Below, piece by piece: positions 1 through 8,900 of a DNA stretch of 64,000 nt. Below the pieces are notes generated by a model, which worked only from the letters and a program-made list of their open reading frames with translations, did no database searches and was not told the DNA's origin. Both the position numbers and the translations under genes were made by a program. Location: the NCBI GenBank assembly GCA_964390695.1, contig CAYMKI010000002.1, positions 1 through 64,000 of the forward strand. The letters run 5' to 3'. How positions within the stretch are numbered: the first letter of the stretch is position 1; each line of letters begins with the position of its first letter. The stretch is from CAWACC01 sp964390695. Lineage in GTDB: Bacteria; Chlamydiota; Chlamydiia; Chlamydiales; Parachlamydiaceae.

Positions 1-120
1 TCACTTCGATACCAGAAGGTTTTAACCCTACTGTGGGCGGAGACCTCTACTTGAGTTCGCTCACTTCGATACCAGAAGGTTTTAACCCTACTGTGGGCGG
101 AGACCTCTACTTGAGGTCGG
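1..120 (+). repeat. Tandem 60-bp coding repeat
   Basis: Bases 1-55 and 61-115 are identical and the unit is exactly 60 bp, that is 20 codons, so the repeat stays in frame. Each unit encodes a 20-residue segment with core LTSIPEGFNPTVGGDLYL. The window starts inside the array, so copy number is unknown. Near-perfect nucleotide identity suggests recent expansion, and such an array is prone to slippage and to assembly collapse. Confidence 0.93.
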
Positions 121-590
121 GAAGCCGATACATTGGATCTTCTGTATCCATTCCTGAAATCAGTTTAGAATGGCAGGACGGCAAATACAAAAAAGTAGAC
201 GGCATTTTCTGCGAGTTTGTTAACAAGAATCCGCGCATAGCAAATGGAATTGAATTATTCCAGTTGAAAAAGGTTAACAAGGCTGAGTTTTTATTCCTAG
301 CAAAACAAGGCATATATTATGCTCATGGAACTACAATGGATAAAGCCATTGAAGACTTGAAATTCAAAATCATGTCTGACAAGTTGAAAAAAGAACCGTT
401 AGAAATGGATACTGTTATAACTCGTCAGTATTATCGTATCATCACTGGCGCTTGCGAGTTAGGTGTTGACTCATGGATGAAGCAAAACAAAGTCACTAAA
501 GAAGAAATCACAGTACGCGAATTGCTTCCCATCCTCGAAAAAACTAACGCCTACGGATTGAGCAACTTTAAAAAACTGATTAAAGGATAA
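3..590 (+). CDS. Leucine-rich-repeat-like protein, 5' end missing
   Basis: The reading frame is open to base 3, so the start lies upstream of the window; 195 codons remain. The visible N-terminal part is two 20-residue repeats (consensus with SLTSIPEGF and GGDLYL) of the solenoid type seen in bacterial leucine-rich-repeat proteins. After about residue 45 a non-repetitive domain follows (SLEWQDGKY, FLFLAKQGIYYAHGTT, then a helical C-terminus rich in Lys). No signal peptide can be judged because the start is absent. The position just upstream of a RecT-type gene suggests an early intracellular protein rather than a tail protein. Function is unknown; a protein-binding solenoid is inferred from the repeats only. 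Confidence 0.85.
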   Translation, partial: TSIPEGFNPTVGGDLYLSSLTSIPEGFNPTVGGDLYLRSGSRYIGSSVSIPEISLEWQDGKYKKVDGIFCEFVNKNPRIANGIELFQLKKVNKAEFLFLAKQGIYYAHGTTMDKAIEDLKFKIMSDKLKKEPLEMDTVITRQYYRIITGACELGVDSWMKQNKVTKEEITVRELLPILEKTNAYGLSNFKKLIKG

Positions 591-606
591 AATAACCCCA
601 ATAAAT

Positions 607-1407
607 ATGAGCAAAGAATTAGTAGTACCCTCAAAGCAATTAGAAATCGCCAAAAAGCTGAATGAACGAATCGGCCTTGTGATCGGCAATGAAGCCCTGC
701 AAGGATTCGAGAAGGCTTATCACATTGCCAACGCTATCTCGGATCTGAAAACAATCCTCACCCCTGAGTACATGAAACCAATCATGGCTCTCCAAGGGAA
801 CAAACTGGGATTTAAAACCGACAAGGACGGGGCAGTAGGATACCCAGAAGAAGTTGTTAAGAACTGCCTTATTGAAGCGGTGCTCACCGGCTTTGAGCCT
901 TGGGGCAATCAGTTTAATATCATTGCCGGAAATATGTATGGCACCAAGGAAGGCTTTGGAGCGGTCCTGAACAAAACAAAAGGATTGAAGTGGGACATTA
1001 CACCTGGACTGCCAAGGATCAATGCCGCCAAAGATGGCGCTGCCGTGCAAATGAAAATCACTTGGACTTACGGAGCCGAACTAGAACAGGTGAAAGAAAT
1101 TGATTTTGCCGTGAAGATGAACTCTTTCGCTGGCGTAGACGCAGCCATTGGCAAAGCAACCCGTAAAGCTCGCGCTTGGCTGTTCAATAAAATCAACGGC
1201 ACAGAAGTAGGTGAAGGAGACGTTCAGGACATCGACCACAAGGTTATGCCTTCAAAGCCTGTTATTGATAAAAATGAAGAGCGCCTAGCCATGCTTTTGC
1301 GCGATGCAGCCACACTAGCCGAGTTAAAGTCCTACGAAAAAGACCTCCCAGATACCCTTCTGGACTTGTTCAACGAAAGAGCGGTAGCGTTAGCCGAAAA
1401 GAAATAA
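607..1407 (+). CDS. recT: RecT-family single-strand annealing protein
   Basis: This 266-residue protein has the features of the RecT/Redbeta group: an N-terminal segment ending in a region that chooses among available substrates (ELQ/EVVKNCLIEAVLTGFEPWGNQFNII), a central beta-rich core (AVQMKITWTYG) and the late helix KATRKARAWLFNKI followed by an acidic, less ordered C-terminus. RecT proteins bind single-stranded DNA and anneal complementary strands during phage recombination and replication. The gene is followed after a small membrane protein by an exonuclease-fold gene, and 1.2 kb downstream lies a PD-(D/E)XK exonuclease, the usual partner, so a RecET-like pair is likely. Family assignment is by recalled pattern, not by search. 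Confidence 0.8.
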   Translation: MSKELVVPSKQLEIAKKLNERIGLVIGNEALQGFEKAYHIANAISDLKTILTPEYMKPIMALQGNKLGFKTDKDGAVGYPEEVVKNCLIEAVLTGFEPWGNQFNIIAGNMYGTKEGFGAVLNKTKGLKWDITPGLPRINAAKDGAAVQMKITWTYGAELEQVKEIDFAVKMNSFAGVDAAIGKATRKARAWLFNKINGTEVGEGDVQDIDHKVMPSKPVIDKNEERLAMLLRDAATLAELKSYEKDLPDTLLDLFNERAVALAEKK

Positions 1408-1408
1408 G

Positions 1409-1624
1409 ATGAAGAATATAATCGAATTCATTAAATTTTGGTGGTGGCGAGCAATAGTAATTATTGTAATTTGTTACCTGTTTTTTAACTGGGCATTTGG
1501 ATTGCTTGGATACCCTGATTTAAGCCAATTTAGAAATAAGCCAATACATTCAATGACTATTGGCGATCTTGCAATTATTGTCTTAATCCACGCATTTATA
1601 AATAAGTCTGAATTTAAAAAGTAA
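1409..1624 (+). CDS. Small membrane protein
   Basis: A 71-residue protein with two hydrophobic stretches: residues about 12-32 (IVIIVICYLFFNWAFGLLGY region) and 50-64 (MTIGDLAIIVLIHAFI). It begins two bases after the annealing-protein stop, so it is in the same operon and probably translationally coupled. The run WWW before the first segment is a typical interfacial motif. I do not recognise a family. A role at the membrane (for example superinfection exclusion or takeover) is only a guess. Confidence 0.6.
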   Translation: MKNIIEFIKFWWWRAIVIIVICYLFFNWAFGLLGYPDLSQFRNKPIHSMTIGDLAIIVLIHAFINKSEFKK

Positions 1625-1627
1625 TTT

Positions 1628-2308
1628 ATGCTATACATAGATATTGAAACTACCCCAGCATTCAAATCATTTGATGATGCCGATGAAAAAATCCAAGAAC
1701 TTTTCACAAAGAAAATGAGGATGGAGATTGCTAGCTGGGATTATGAACTGACTCCAGATCAACGCCTAGAAAGGCTAGCGGGTTTGTATAAAGAGAAAGC
1801 CGGCCTATTCGCTGAGTTCAACAAAATTGTGTGCGTGAGTATAGGCGTAGTAAAACAAGAGACAATGCACATCAAGTCACTTATTGGAGATGAAACCACA
1901 ATTTTGGTTGATTTGAAAGAAATACTCGATAAGGTTCCGTATGAAAATCTATGCGCACACTTCGGCAAAGGTTTCGACTATCCTGTTTTGTGTAGAAAGT
2001 ACGTCATACACCAGATAATAATGCCGACAGTATTAAACATCCAAGGGAAAAAACCGTGGGAGCTTCAGCTACAAGATAGTCAGGAAATGTGGAAGTTCGG
2101 TGACATGCGGCACTCCTGCTCACTTGATTTGCTGGCTCACTGTTTTGGATTGCCATCGCCAAAAGATCAAATGGATGGATCGGAAGTGGCTCACTACTAC
2201 TACAACGTTCCTGACGGAATTCAAAAGATTGCCGAGTACTGCGAAAAGGACGTTCGTACGTTGATCAATGTTCATAGAAGAATGGAGTATAAAGAACCGA
2301 TATTGTAA
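1628..2308 (+). CDS. DnaQ-fold 3'-5' exonuclease (PolB-like exonuclease family)
   Basis: The 226-residue sequence opens with LYIDIETTPAF, the Exo I motif (Asp5, Glu7). A central AHFGKGFDYPVL carries the Exo II aspartate, and the end has a Lys-Asp-Val segment (YCEKDVRTLINV) fitting Exo III. The segment MRHSCSLDLLAHCFGLPSPKDQMDGSEVA is characteristic of the stand-alone exonucleases related to the editing domain of family B polymerases (Pfam DNA_pol_B_exo2). Such proteins degrade single-stranded or recessed DNA 3' to 5'. No polymerase domain is attached, so a role in recombination or repair beside the RecT-type protein is inferred. Spacing to neighbours is 3 and 5 bases. Confidence 0.8.
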   Translation: MLYIDIETTPAFKSFDDADEKIQELFTKKMRMEIASWDYELTPDQRLERLAGLYKEKAGLFAEFNKIVCVSIGVVKQETMHIKSLIGDETTILVDLKEILDKVPYENLCAHFGKGFDYPVLCRKYVIHQIIMPTVLNIQGKKPWELQLQDSQEMWKFGDMRHSCSLDLLAHCFGLPSPKDQMDGSEVAHYYYNVPDGIQKIAEYCEKDVRTLINVHRRMEYKEPIL

Positions 2309-2313
2309 GTCTC

Positions 2314-2637
2314 ATGAAAAAGCAAATTGGCCCTAAAAAGATAGTTATTCCAGAGCAAAGGTTTTACTCGTGCTACGGATGCGATTACCATACAAATAAA
2401 TTGGTAGTTAGTGGTAAGAATCCAAGACGTGCGGATAATTGCACGCATCCAGAATTTCCAAATAAAGTATCTGAAATGTTCGGCAACCTATCAAAGGATA
2501 AAGACGATCATGTTAAAACACCTTCATGCTGTCCTTTCATTAAAGCTAAGGCTGAAAAAGATACTGCCGGAACTTTTGGTCATGGATCAAGCGGTCAGTT
2601 TATGAGAACTCAAATTGATTTTAACGGTAGAAAATAA
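2314..2637 (+). CDS. Cysteine-rich protein, possible metal binder
   Basis: This 107-residue protein contains YSCYGCDYH near residue 20, a single cysteine in NCTHPEF near residue 45 and PSCCPFIKAK near residue 73. Two Cys pairs plus His residues suggest a small zinc-binding fold, but the spacing does not match a zinc ribbon I know. It sits five bases after the exonuclease and eleven bases before the PD-(D/E)XK nuclease, so it belongs to the recombination operon. The C-terminus is flexible and polar. Function is unknown. Confidence 0.7.
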   Translation: MKKQIGPKKIVIPEQRFYSCYGCDYHTNKLVVSGKNPRRADNCTHPEFPNKVSEMFGNLSKDKDDHVKTPSCCPFIKAKAEKDTAGTFGHGSSGQFMRTQIDFNGRK

Positions 2638-2648
2638 CATTACGAAAA

Positions 2649-3590
2649 ATGACAACAGACGAAATACTAATACGCGCATCCGCTTCGGGCGAGGTAATGA
2701 CTTTAGGAGACGGCATGATAACCGACATTCAGTTGGCAAAACTTAATGAACTGCAATCGCGCCATTCTGATTCTCAACTTGGACGCAACAATGCAAAGCC
2801 TCTCACCGACAACATGCGAGAAGAACTCAAAAAGTTAATTGAGAAGAGGGACAACCCAGAACTCTCCGACACCTGCAAGAAGCGCTTGATTAAAATCTAT
2901 GCCAAAGTTTTCCACGACCGAGAGGAAGATATTACCTCAAAGTACTTGGAGAAGGGTATTGATGTAGAAGAAGATTCTATCAGTACCTACTCACGGGTCA
3001 AAAAGAAGTTCTTCGCCAAGAACGAGAAGAACTTAACCAACAGGTTCACATCCGGAACCCCTGACTTCTTTGACGGAGCGGAAGAAATTGAACAGGCGAC
3101 CGAGATAATCGACATCAAATCTTCGTGGTCGTTGCTGACATTTTTGGAAGCCAAGATGTCCAAGAAAGTCAACCCAAAATACCATTGGCAGGGTGACACC
3201 TATTTAGGGCTCATTCCAACAGCCAAAACTTTCAGGCTGGCCTACGTGCTTTCCAACAGTCCAGCAAAGAACATTCTGGACGAGAAAAGAAAGCTGCAGT
3301 TAATGCTTGGATTCATTGACACCCAAATGGCAGATACAGATCCAACCTATGTTGAGTTATGCCGGAAGATTGAGCGCAATCACATATTCGACATGGGACT
3401 ATTTATGACTCATAATCCGGGATTCGACCTCCACAACGATTTGTCGGAATGGAGATGGGATATTCCTTATACCGATCGAGTTCATGAGTTTGTAATTCCA
3501 AGGGATGAAAACAGGATCAGCGCACTCTACAAGCAGATACCTATTTGCAGGCAGTGGATTAAGGATAACTTAGTAACGAAAATGGCGTAA
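2649..3590 (+). CDS. PD-(D/E)XK exonuclease, lambda-exonuclease/RecE-like
   Basis: The 313-residue protein carries the nuclease core: TSGTPDFFDG (Asp139), IIDIKSSW (Asp155-x-Lys157) and YHWQGDTYL (Gln181, the QxxxY-like helix of the YqaJ/lambda-exonuclease group). These proteins digest one strand of duplex DNA and hand the remaining strand to a RecT-type annealing protein. The presence of a RecT-like gene upstream makes this pairing likely. An N-terminal helical region of about 130 residues precedes the core and may regulate or recruit partners. Alternative: a Cas4-like nuclease, but no Fe-S cysteines are visible. Confidence 0.78.
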   Translation: MTTDEILIRASASGEVMTLGDGMITDIQLAKLNELQSRHSDSQLGRNNAKPLTDNMREELKKLIEKRDNPELSDTCKKRLIKIYAKVFHDREEDITSKYLEKGIDVEEDSISTYSRVKKKFFAKNEKNLTNRFTSGTPDFFDGAEEIEQATEIIDIKSSWSLLTFLEAKMSKKVNPKYHWQGDTYLGLIPTAKTFRLAYVLSNSPAKNILDEKRKLQLMLGFIDTQMADTDPTYVELCRKIERNHIFDMGLFMTHNPGFDLHNDLSEWRWDIPYTDRVHEFVIPRDENRISALYKQIPICRQWIKDNLVTKMA

Positions 3591-3608
3591 CCTTAAAACT
3601 AAAAATTT

Positions 3609-4505
3609 ATGCAAGTCAAAACAATTAAAAAAAACATTAAGGCAAAAGTAGAGGAGTGGCTAAATTCAATTACGGATTCTTCTCTATCAAAAGAAGTTGA
3701 AAAAAATATTCTCGTTTCTGGTGGTTGTATTACAAATATGTTTTTAGGCGAAGAAGTCAATGACTATGACATATATTTAATGGATAAAAATGTCCTTGAC
3801 CGACTTGCAAGATATTATTGCAAAGACTTTCCAGATATAAAGATTATGAAGGGATGGGAAAAGGATCAATTGCTATCTAAATTAAAGGATGATGGGGTTG
3901 ATGAAGACTTTTATTTTGCTGAAAAAATTGCAATAGAAACATTAAAACCAGAACAGATTAAGTTGTTCTTGAAAGATGGAGGGGAGAGAGTGAACGAAGA
4001 TAAGGATAAATCAAGTGGGCTTTATGTTCCAGTTTTCTTTTCACCTAATGCAATATCATTGACGGACAAAATTCAAATTGTACTTCGATTTACAGGGGAA
4101 GCAAAAGAGATACATGAAAACTATGACTTCTTACACGCAACAAACTACTACACAAAAGAAGAAGGACTAGTATTAAATCAGAAGGCTCTTGAATCAATAC
4201 TTACAAGACAGTTGATGTATCAAGGGAGCAAGTATCCATTGACATCAATTATACGAGTAAGGAAGTTTATAAAAAGACAATGGAATATTACTGCTGGTGA
4301 GTTACTGAAAATAATGTTCCAAGTATCTGAACTTGACTTGAAAAACCCGAATGTTTTAGAAGAGCAACTTATTGGTGTTGACGTTGCGTATTTTGGAAAA
4401 CTTATTGAAATATTAAGAAATGCAAATCCAGAAGGCGGATTAACAAGTCAATATCTAAATACCATTATAGACAAAGTGTTTTCTGAATCAGAAGAAATAT
4501 TATAA
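3609..4505 (+). CDS. Phage nucleotidyltransferase-fold protein
   Basis: Residues 34-57 read VSGGCITNMFLGEEV followed by NDYDIYL, the Gly-Gly plus Asp-x-Asp signature (Asp52, Asp54) of the polymerase-beta superfamily head domain found in poly(A) polymerases and CCA-adding enzymes. Similar proteins with NDYDIY are frequent in large phages. The catalytic fold should transfer a nucleotide to RNA, DNA or protein; the substrate is unknown. The C-terminal two thirds are helical and contain ILTRQLMYQGSKYPLTSI with several basic residues, perhaps nucleic-acid binding. No tRNA gene was noticed in the window that would give it an obvious CCA-adding substrate. Confidence 0.68.
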   Translation: MQVKTIKKNIKAKVEEWLNSITDSSLSKEVEKNILVSGGCITNMFLGEEVNDYDIYLMDKNVLDRLARYYCKDFPDIKIMKGWEKDQLLSKLKDDGVDEDFYFAEKIAIETLKPEQIKLFLKDGGERVNEDKDKSSGLYVPVFFSPNAISLTDKIQIVLRFTGEAKEIHENYDFLHATNYYTKEEGLVLNQKALESILTRQLMYQGSKYPLTSIIRVRKFIKRQWNITAGELLKIMFQVSELDLKNPNVLEEQLIGVDVAYFGKLIEILRNANPEGGLTSQYLNTIIDKVFSESEEIL

Positions 4506-4506
4506 A

Positions 4507-5079
4507 ATGGCAGGCCGTAAATCAAAAAACCCGAATCCTAAGCCTCTATGGACAGTCGGCAAAGAACTCCCACCATTCTCCGGAAAGAATTGGTGGGAGC
4601 TTGAGGACATCTACCCCAGAGATCAGCGGATAAACAATGAAATATGGAAAGTGATTGGACTCATGGGGCCGGCATGGTTGATATCAAAGCAATTTTGTAA
4701 GGACTTAACTGGCGAGACGATCAGAAGAAGAGACTTTGAGTTGCTATGCTACATGCAGCGCTGCGAAGAGGCTCGGGATAACGTAGGAATGGACACCTAC
4801 GCCCTCGTAAAAGGACTTACGCTGTCTGGGACTATCCTACATGCTCAAAAGGCAAAGATTCAAAAGCTGGGGCTTGTAGAGCGCCTACCCGTCCCTCGCA
4901 TGAGAATCTACCGGGTGACCCAAAAGGGAAAATTGCTGATCAAGAACTTCCACGATAATCTCCGGCAGGCAAACGATAACTTGGCCTACTGGATTTCTTT
5001 GCAGAACGAGACTACCCGTAAGGAAATAAACCGGCTACTTTGCAAGCATTATCCTGGATTTGGTCCTAAAAAAACTTAA
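4507..5079 (+). CDS. Winged-helix DNA-binding protein
   Basis: The N-terminus is basic and Pro-rich (AGRKSKNPNPKPLW). From about residue 100 the order of helices and the turn KAKIQKLGLVERLPVPRMR followed by IYRVTQKGKLLIKNF fits a MarR/PadR-like winged helix: recognition helix, beta wing with Arg, and a typical final strand ending in TxxGK. It starts two bases after the nucleotidyltransferase stop. A transcriptional regulator of the early operon is the simplest reading. The first 90 residues do not match a family I know. Confidence 0.55.
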   Translation: MAGRKSKNPNPKPLWTVGKELPPFSGKNWWELEDIYPRDQRINNEIWKVIGLMGPAWLISKQFCKDLTGETIRRRDFELLCYMQRCEEARDNVGMDTYALVKGLTLSGTILHAQKAKIQKLGLVERLPVPRMRIYRVTQKGKLLIKNFHDNLRQANDNLAYWISLQNETTRKEINRLLCKHYPGFGPKKT

Positions 5080-5087
5080 ATTTTAAA

Positions 5088-5372
5088 ATGAACAGCAACG
5101 AATCTCTACTTTTCAATGGGCAAATTATTCATCAGCTTTCAACTGGCTATGATTCATTTATTGAATCATGGGCAAAATTGGACGAGAAGTACAAAGGACA
5201 CTCAATGTATCTGATTCATCTAAAACTGATTGATAAAGACCTCCCTGAGACAAAGTTTAAAATATCTGATTCCTTTCTGATAGACAAAGAGAAAGGAATC
5301 ACGCTTATTGTTACTAAATTATCTGAAAAGCCGGGGGCTTTTATAGCTTCATTTGGATTTATTAAGTCCTAA
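5088..5372 (+). CDS. Hypothetical protein
   Basis: A 94-residue soluble protein with alternating strands in its second half (FKISDSFLIDKEKGITLIVTKL). Nine bases separate it from the winged-helix gene, so it is co-transcribed. I see no motif that identifies it. Confidence 0.55.
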   Translation: MNSNESLLFNGQIIHQLSTGYDSFIESWAKLDEKYKGHSMYLIHLKLIDKDLPETKFKISDSFLIDKEKGITLIVTKLSEKPGAFIASFGFIKS

Positions 5373-5420
5373 TCCAGAGCGTCAGTAGTTTTAAAATGCG
5401 ATCTTTTTTATCCTGTCAAT

Positions 5421-5927
5421 ATGTTTAACAACGATTTCTTCCCTACTCCCCCCGAAGTAATTAATGCTATGCTTCAAGACTGCATTGTGGAAGGCAAACT
5501 GTTGGAGGTATTCGAAAAGCTCACTGAGCACTACCATGAGAATAGGTACAATGTGGAAGGATGGAAAACAAACAGTCACTACCTAGTGAACATGAAGTTT
5601 ATAATGCCCTATTTAGCATCTGTAGACTATGGCGGCAAAATGGGTATAAGTCATAGCGCAGGTTCAAGGCAAGAATTGATTGAGGATTTTCAAAAAGCCT
5701 TATGTTATATAACTGGACGTGATTACGATGAAATAGGCAATATGTGGTCTTTTTTTTCAGGTAAGAAATGCGAATTTAACACTTGGTACGAGTGGGGTTT
5801 CTTTCGGGTAAAAGGATTTAAAAAAGGCACCATGCACTTTACGTTTAAAGATCAGGATGTTTGGGCAAAGTTCAATCAACAAATTGCGAGAATTAAGGGA
5901 TACCCATTATTTGAGCACACTAAGTAA
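5421..5927 (+). CDS. Methyltransferase-derived protein with DUF4942-like C-terminus
   Basis: The first residues, NNDFFPTPPEVINAMLQ, copy the entry of phage N6-adenine methyltransferases, which continue into a SAM-binding EPSAG motif. Here that whole catalytic core is missing. The rest (NVEGWKTNSHYLVNMKFIMPY, then WYEWGFFRVKG and KGTMHFTFKDQDVWAKF) resembles the DUF4942 domain that forms the C-terminal half of such methylases. At 168 residues it therefore looks like a methylase reduced to its edges by an internal deletion, or a stand-alone accessory domain. The ORF is intact. It is the last + gene before the convergent virion block. Confidence 0.55.
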   Translation: MFNNDFFPTPPEVINAMLQDCIVEGKLLEVFEKLTEHYHENRYNVEGWKTNSHYLVNMKFIMPYLASVDYGGKMGISHSAGSRQELIEDFQKALCYITGRDYDEIGNMWSFFSGKKCEFNTWYEWGFFRVKGFKKGTMHFTFKDQDVWAKFNQQIARIKGYPLFEHTK

Positions 5928-5941
5928 TTCTCTACGAATTG

Positions 5942-8900
5942 CTATTTCTTGACATCTTTTTTAATATTATACTCCATCATTTTTATATCTTCTAAACTAA
6001 TCTTCTTCCACATATCAGATATAAATTGAGCCGTCTCTCTGACGTTTTTGCCAGCCTCAGCTTTTGCTTTTGGATCTTTCTGATCAAAGTAATCCGAAAG
6101 AGTCATGTTAAAAAGCTGAAGGCTTGAATCGTTACTTTTTATGCCAAGCCTCTTAACTTCTGCCATAAGCTCTTGAACAGACTTACTATCGTACACTGGG
6201 TCATTTTTAAATAGCCCGGTAGCCGTAAAGTCAATAGGATGCCTTGTGTCATTCCTGCCTATGTCCGAAATTCTTTGTGCAAAGTCACCAAAATAACCAG
6301 TATTAGATTTTATTAAAAAATCCACTTGTCTAGCGTCAACTGATAATTTAGTACCAATCATTTGACCTAATCTACTTGCTGTCTCAGTGTTTCTAAGCCT
6401 TAAATCTAAATTTTCCTCCGAGGTTGGGATTATGTGCTGTTTGCGGAAAAAGTCATAGTTCGCTAAAACCTCTACTGCTGACCTAGCTGGCCCAGCCAAA
6501 GCAGCTTCATCTATTGGAGTTACTGATCTAGCTACACTACCAGCGTATCCTTTCAATGCGTTCTTATCATCATAGAATATTTTGCTGAATACTCTTTCGG
6601 CCCCAGAACTCATCACGCCTATTTCAAAAGACTTTGGTATTACTATCCAAAGATTATCTCCCACAGGTATGTTATAGAATAAGTCCCTTCTATAATCAGG
6701 CAATTCAGCATATTCATCGTCCCTATCTAATGAGTGCGCAAGCATTCTTAAAAGAATTGACGGGAGAACAGCGTACATGATAAACCTAACTGTAAATCCT
6801 CCAGGATCATCTTTTACGCTATTAATCGTCTTCCTTAACCCTTGCACGGCAGCATTTGAAAATGGTAGCAATTGGTTAATCCACTTCATCTGCTCACCGG
6901 CTACAGCAAAGTCTAGTAAGTCGCGAGATTTGAATGAGGCGTAAAGCATAGCGTTATAATCGTCTAAATCTTTAGACTTAGCTTCTTTGAAAGAACTTCT
7001 GTACTGCTCTAATCGAGTAGCTATTTCTCCGCTTGCTATTAAACTCCCGTACCAGTCGCTAACATTGCTCAACATTTTTCCGGGAGTTGTAATGATGTTG
7101 TTTTTGTCCTTCGCTAATTCTCGAACTGCTTTATCTAACTCCTTGTAGTAAAAATCCTCACTCATTAAATAATACCCTGCTTGCCCTCCCCCTAGACTAT
7201 TGTAAGCCTCTAATGTTTGTTGTTTAAGATTTCGATTAATGTTTATGTCGTGCCCCGTAAACGCATTTGGTGACATTACAAATCTCGCTTGAATATCTCT
7301 AATTCTATTTTTAATCGCGAATACAGGGAAATTAATAATACCCCATCTAAGTAGGCTAGGTAGCGCTGTCAAGTATGGAGAAAGTTTTACGTTATCGGTT
7401 ATATTTTTTACCGATTTGTAAACATCCGAATTTAACTTCCAATATTGTTTTTTTCCTTTATCAAATATGGTAATGGTGTTGTCTCCTGTTGATCCAACTT
7501 GAGTTCCTATTGAACCTAAAAATTTAGGATCACCTTCGTGCATTCCCCTAGCATGTACTAATAATTCTTTGAACGCTAAAAGAACATTATTCCTGTCTGA
7601 CTCTCTTATTACATTGGCCGTATTTCCTATTAATGACTCGTAAGGATTCTTTATTGTTTTGCTACTTCCTTTCTGTTTGTAGATTATCTCTTTAACAGAA
7701 GCTAAAGCTCCACCAGTGCTTTTTGTAAAACTAACTACCTCTTCATCTGGGGAAGATTCTGATATTCTTTGCAATGCAACATATTCTAAGTTTGTAGATT
7801 TTATTTGATTATATGACTCTTCGCTTAATCGTCCGCTTGCAACAGCTATTTTGAGTCCAGCATCTGCGTACTCTTTATAACGTCTGGCTGACTCTTCAAT
7901 TCGTTTTTTTGCATCTGGATTTTCTTGTGTGTGCTCATCTAATCTTTTATTGGCAATTGTTAAGTCTTGAAATACACCTGCTCCTGTACCAGTTAAAAAG
8001 TCTTGTCTATTTAACTTAGAAGACATCTCAACGGTTCTTTTTGCTACCATGTAGCTAATCACTTTTTCTTGTTCATCCTTTATGGATTTTTCAGTAGAGT
8101 TGTCAAGGGATGAAATGAGCCACTCAAAATTCATTGCCTCGCCAGTCTGCCTATCTATCAACCTATTTAATTTAGGCGCATTAGGGTCTGATGAATCAAT
8201 GGGGTTATCCGGATTGATAAAACCGTTCTCAAGTATGTCTTGTATCTTACTGTTTTCCCCGGCTAATAATCTAGCAAGCATAACAGGGTCTTTCGAAGGC
8301 ATTAACTTATCAATACCTTTTTGATCTAACAAAAATTTTACGCCCTTCTGAAATGGCAATAAAGTATTCAGCCATTGTTGAGATAATCTATCAAAAATAG
8401 TCAGTTCAAAATTTTCTTTGGTAGGATTTCTCAATAGATTAGTAAAAAATCCTTTTGCTTTTTCTGGTTCAAACTGAACGTTAGACATTATTTGATGATG
8501 TCCCGACAACCCAACGAATTTCCGAATGTCGTCACCAAATTTCCTAAGTGCTTCCTTTGTCTCACTCGGCACTGTACCCTCGAAAAGTTTTGATGTCTCA
8601 GGGTATTGTATAGACACCTCTGATGGGTTCACCATCCATGCCCTTATGTATTCAGCAAGACCTTCACTTAATTTATAGGCTTTCTTGTCAGACACGCCTT
8701 TACGTGGCTTAGAGCCAAATTTGCCTAGTTTATTAAGCTCTTTTTCTATGGCTGGATTTATCTTTCCTAATAAGTCAAATAAATCATCTATACTGTGCCC
8801 GACTTCGTGAGCGGTAGTGTCAAGATCACCTTGGAACTTTATTGCTATGGCTGCATTTGTAGACCGATATACCCCTAAAGCATTTCTGCGCGTGGTATTT

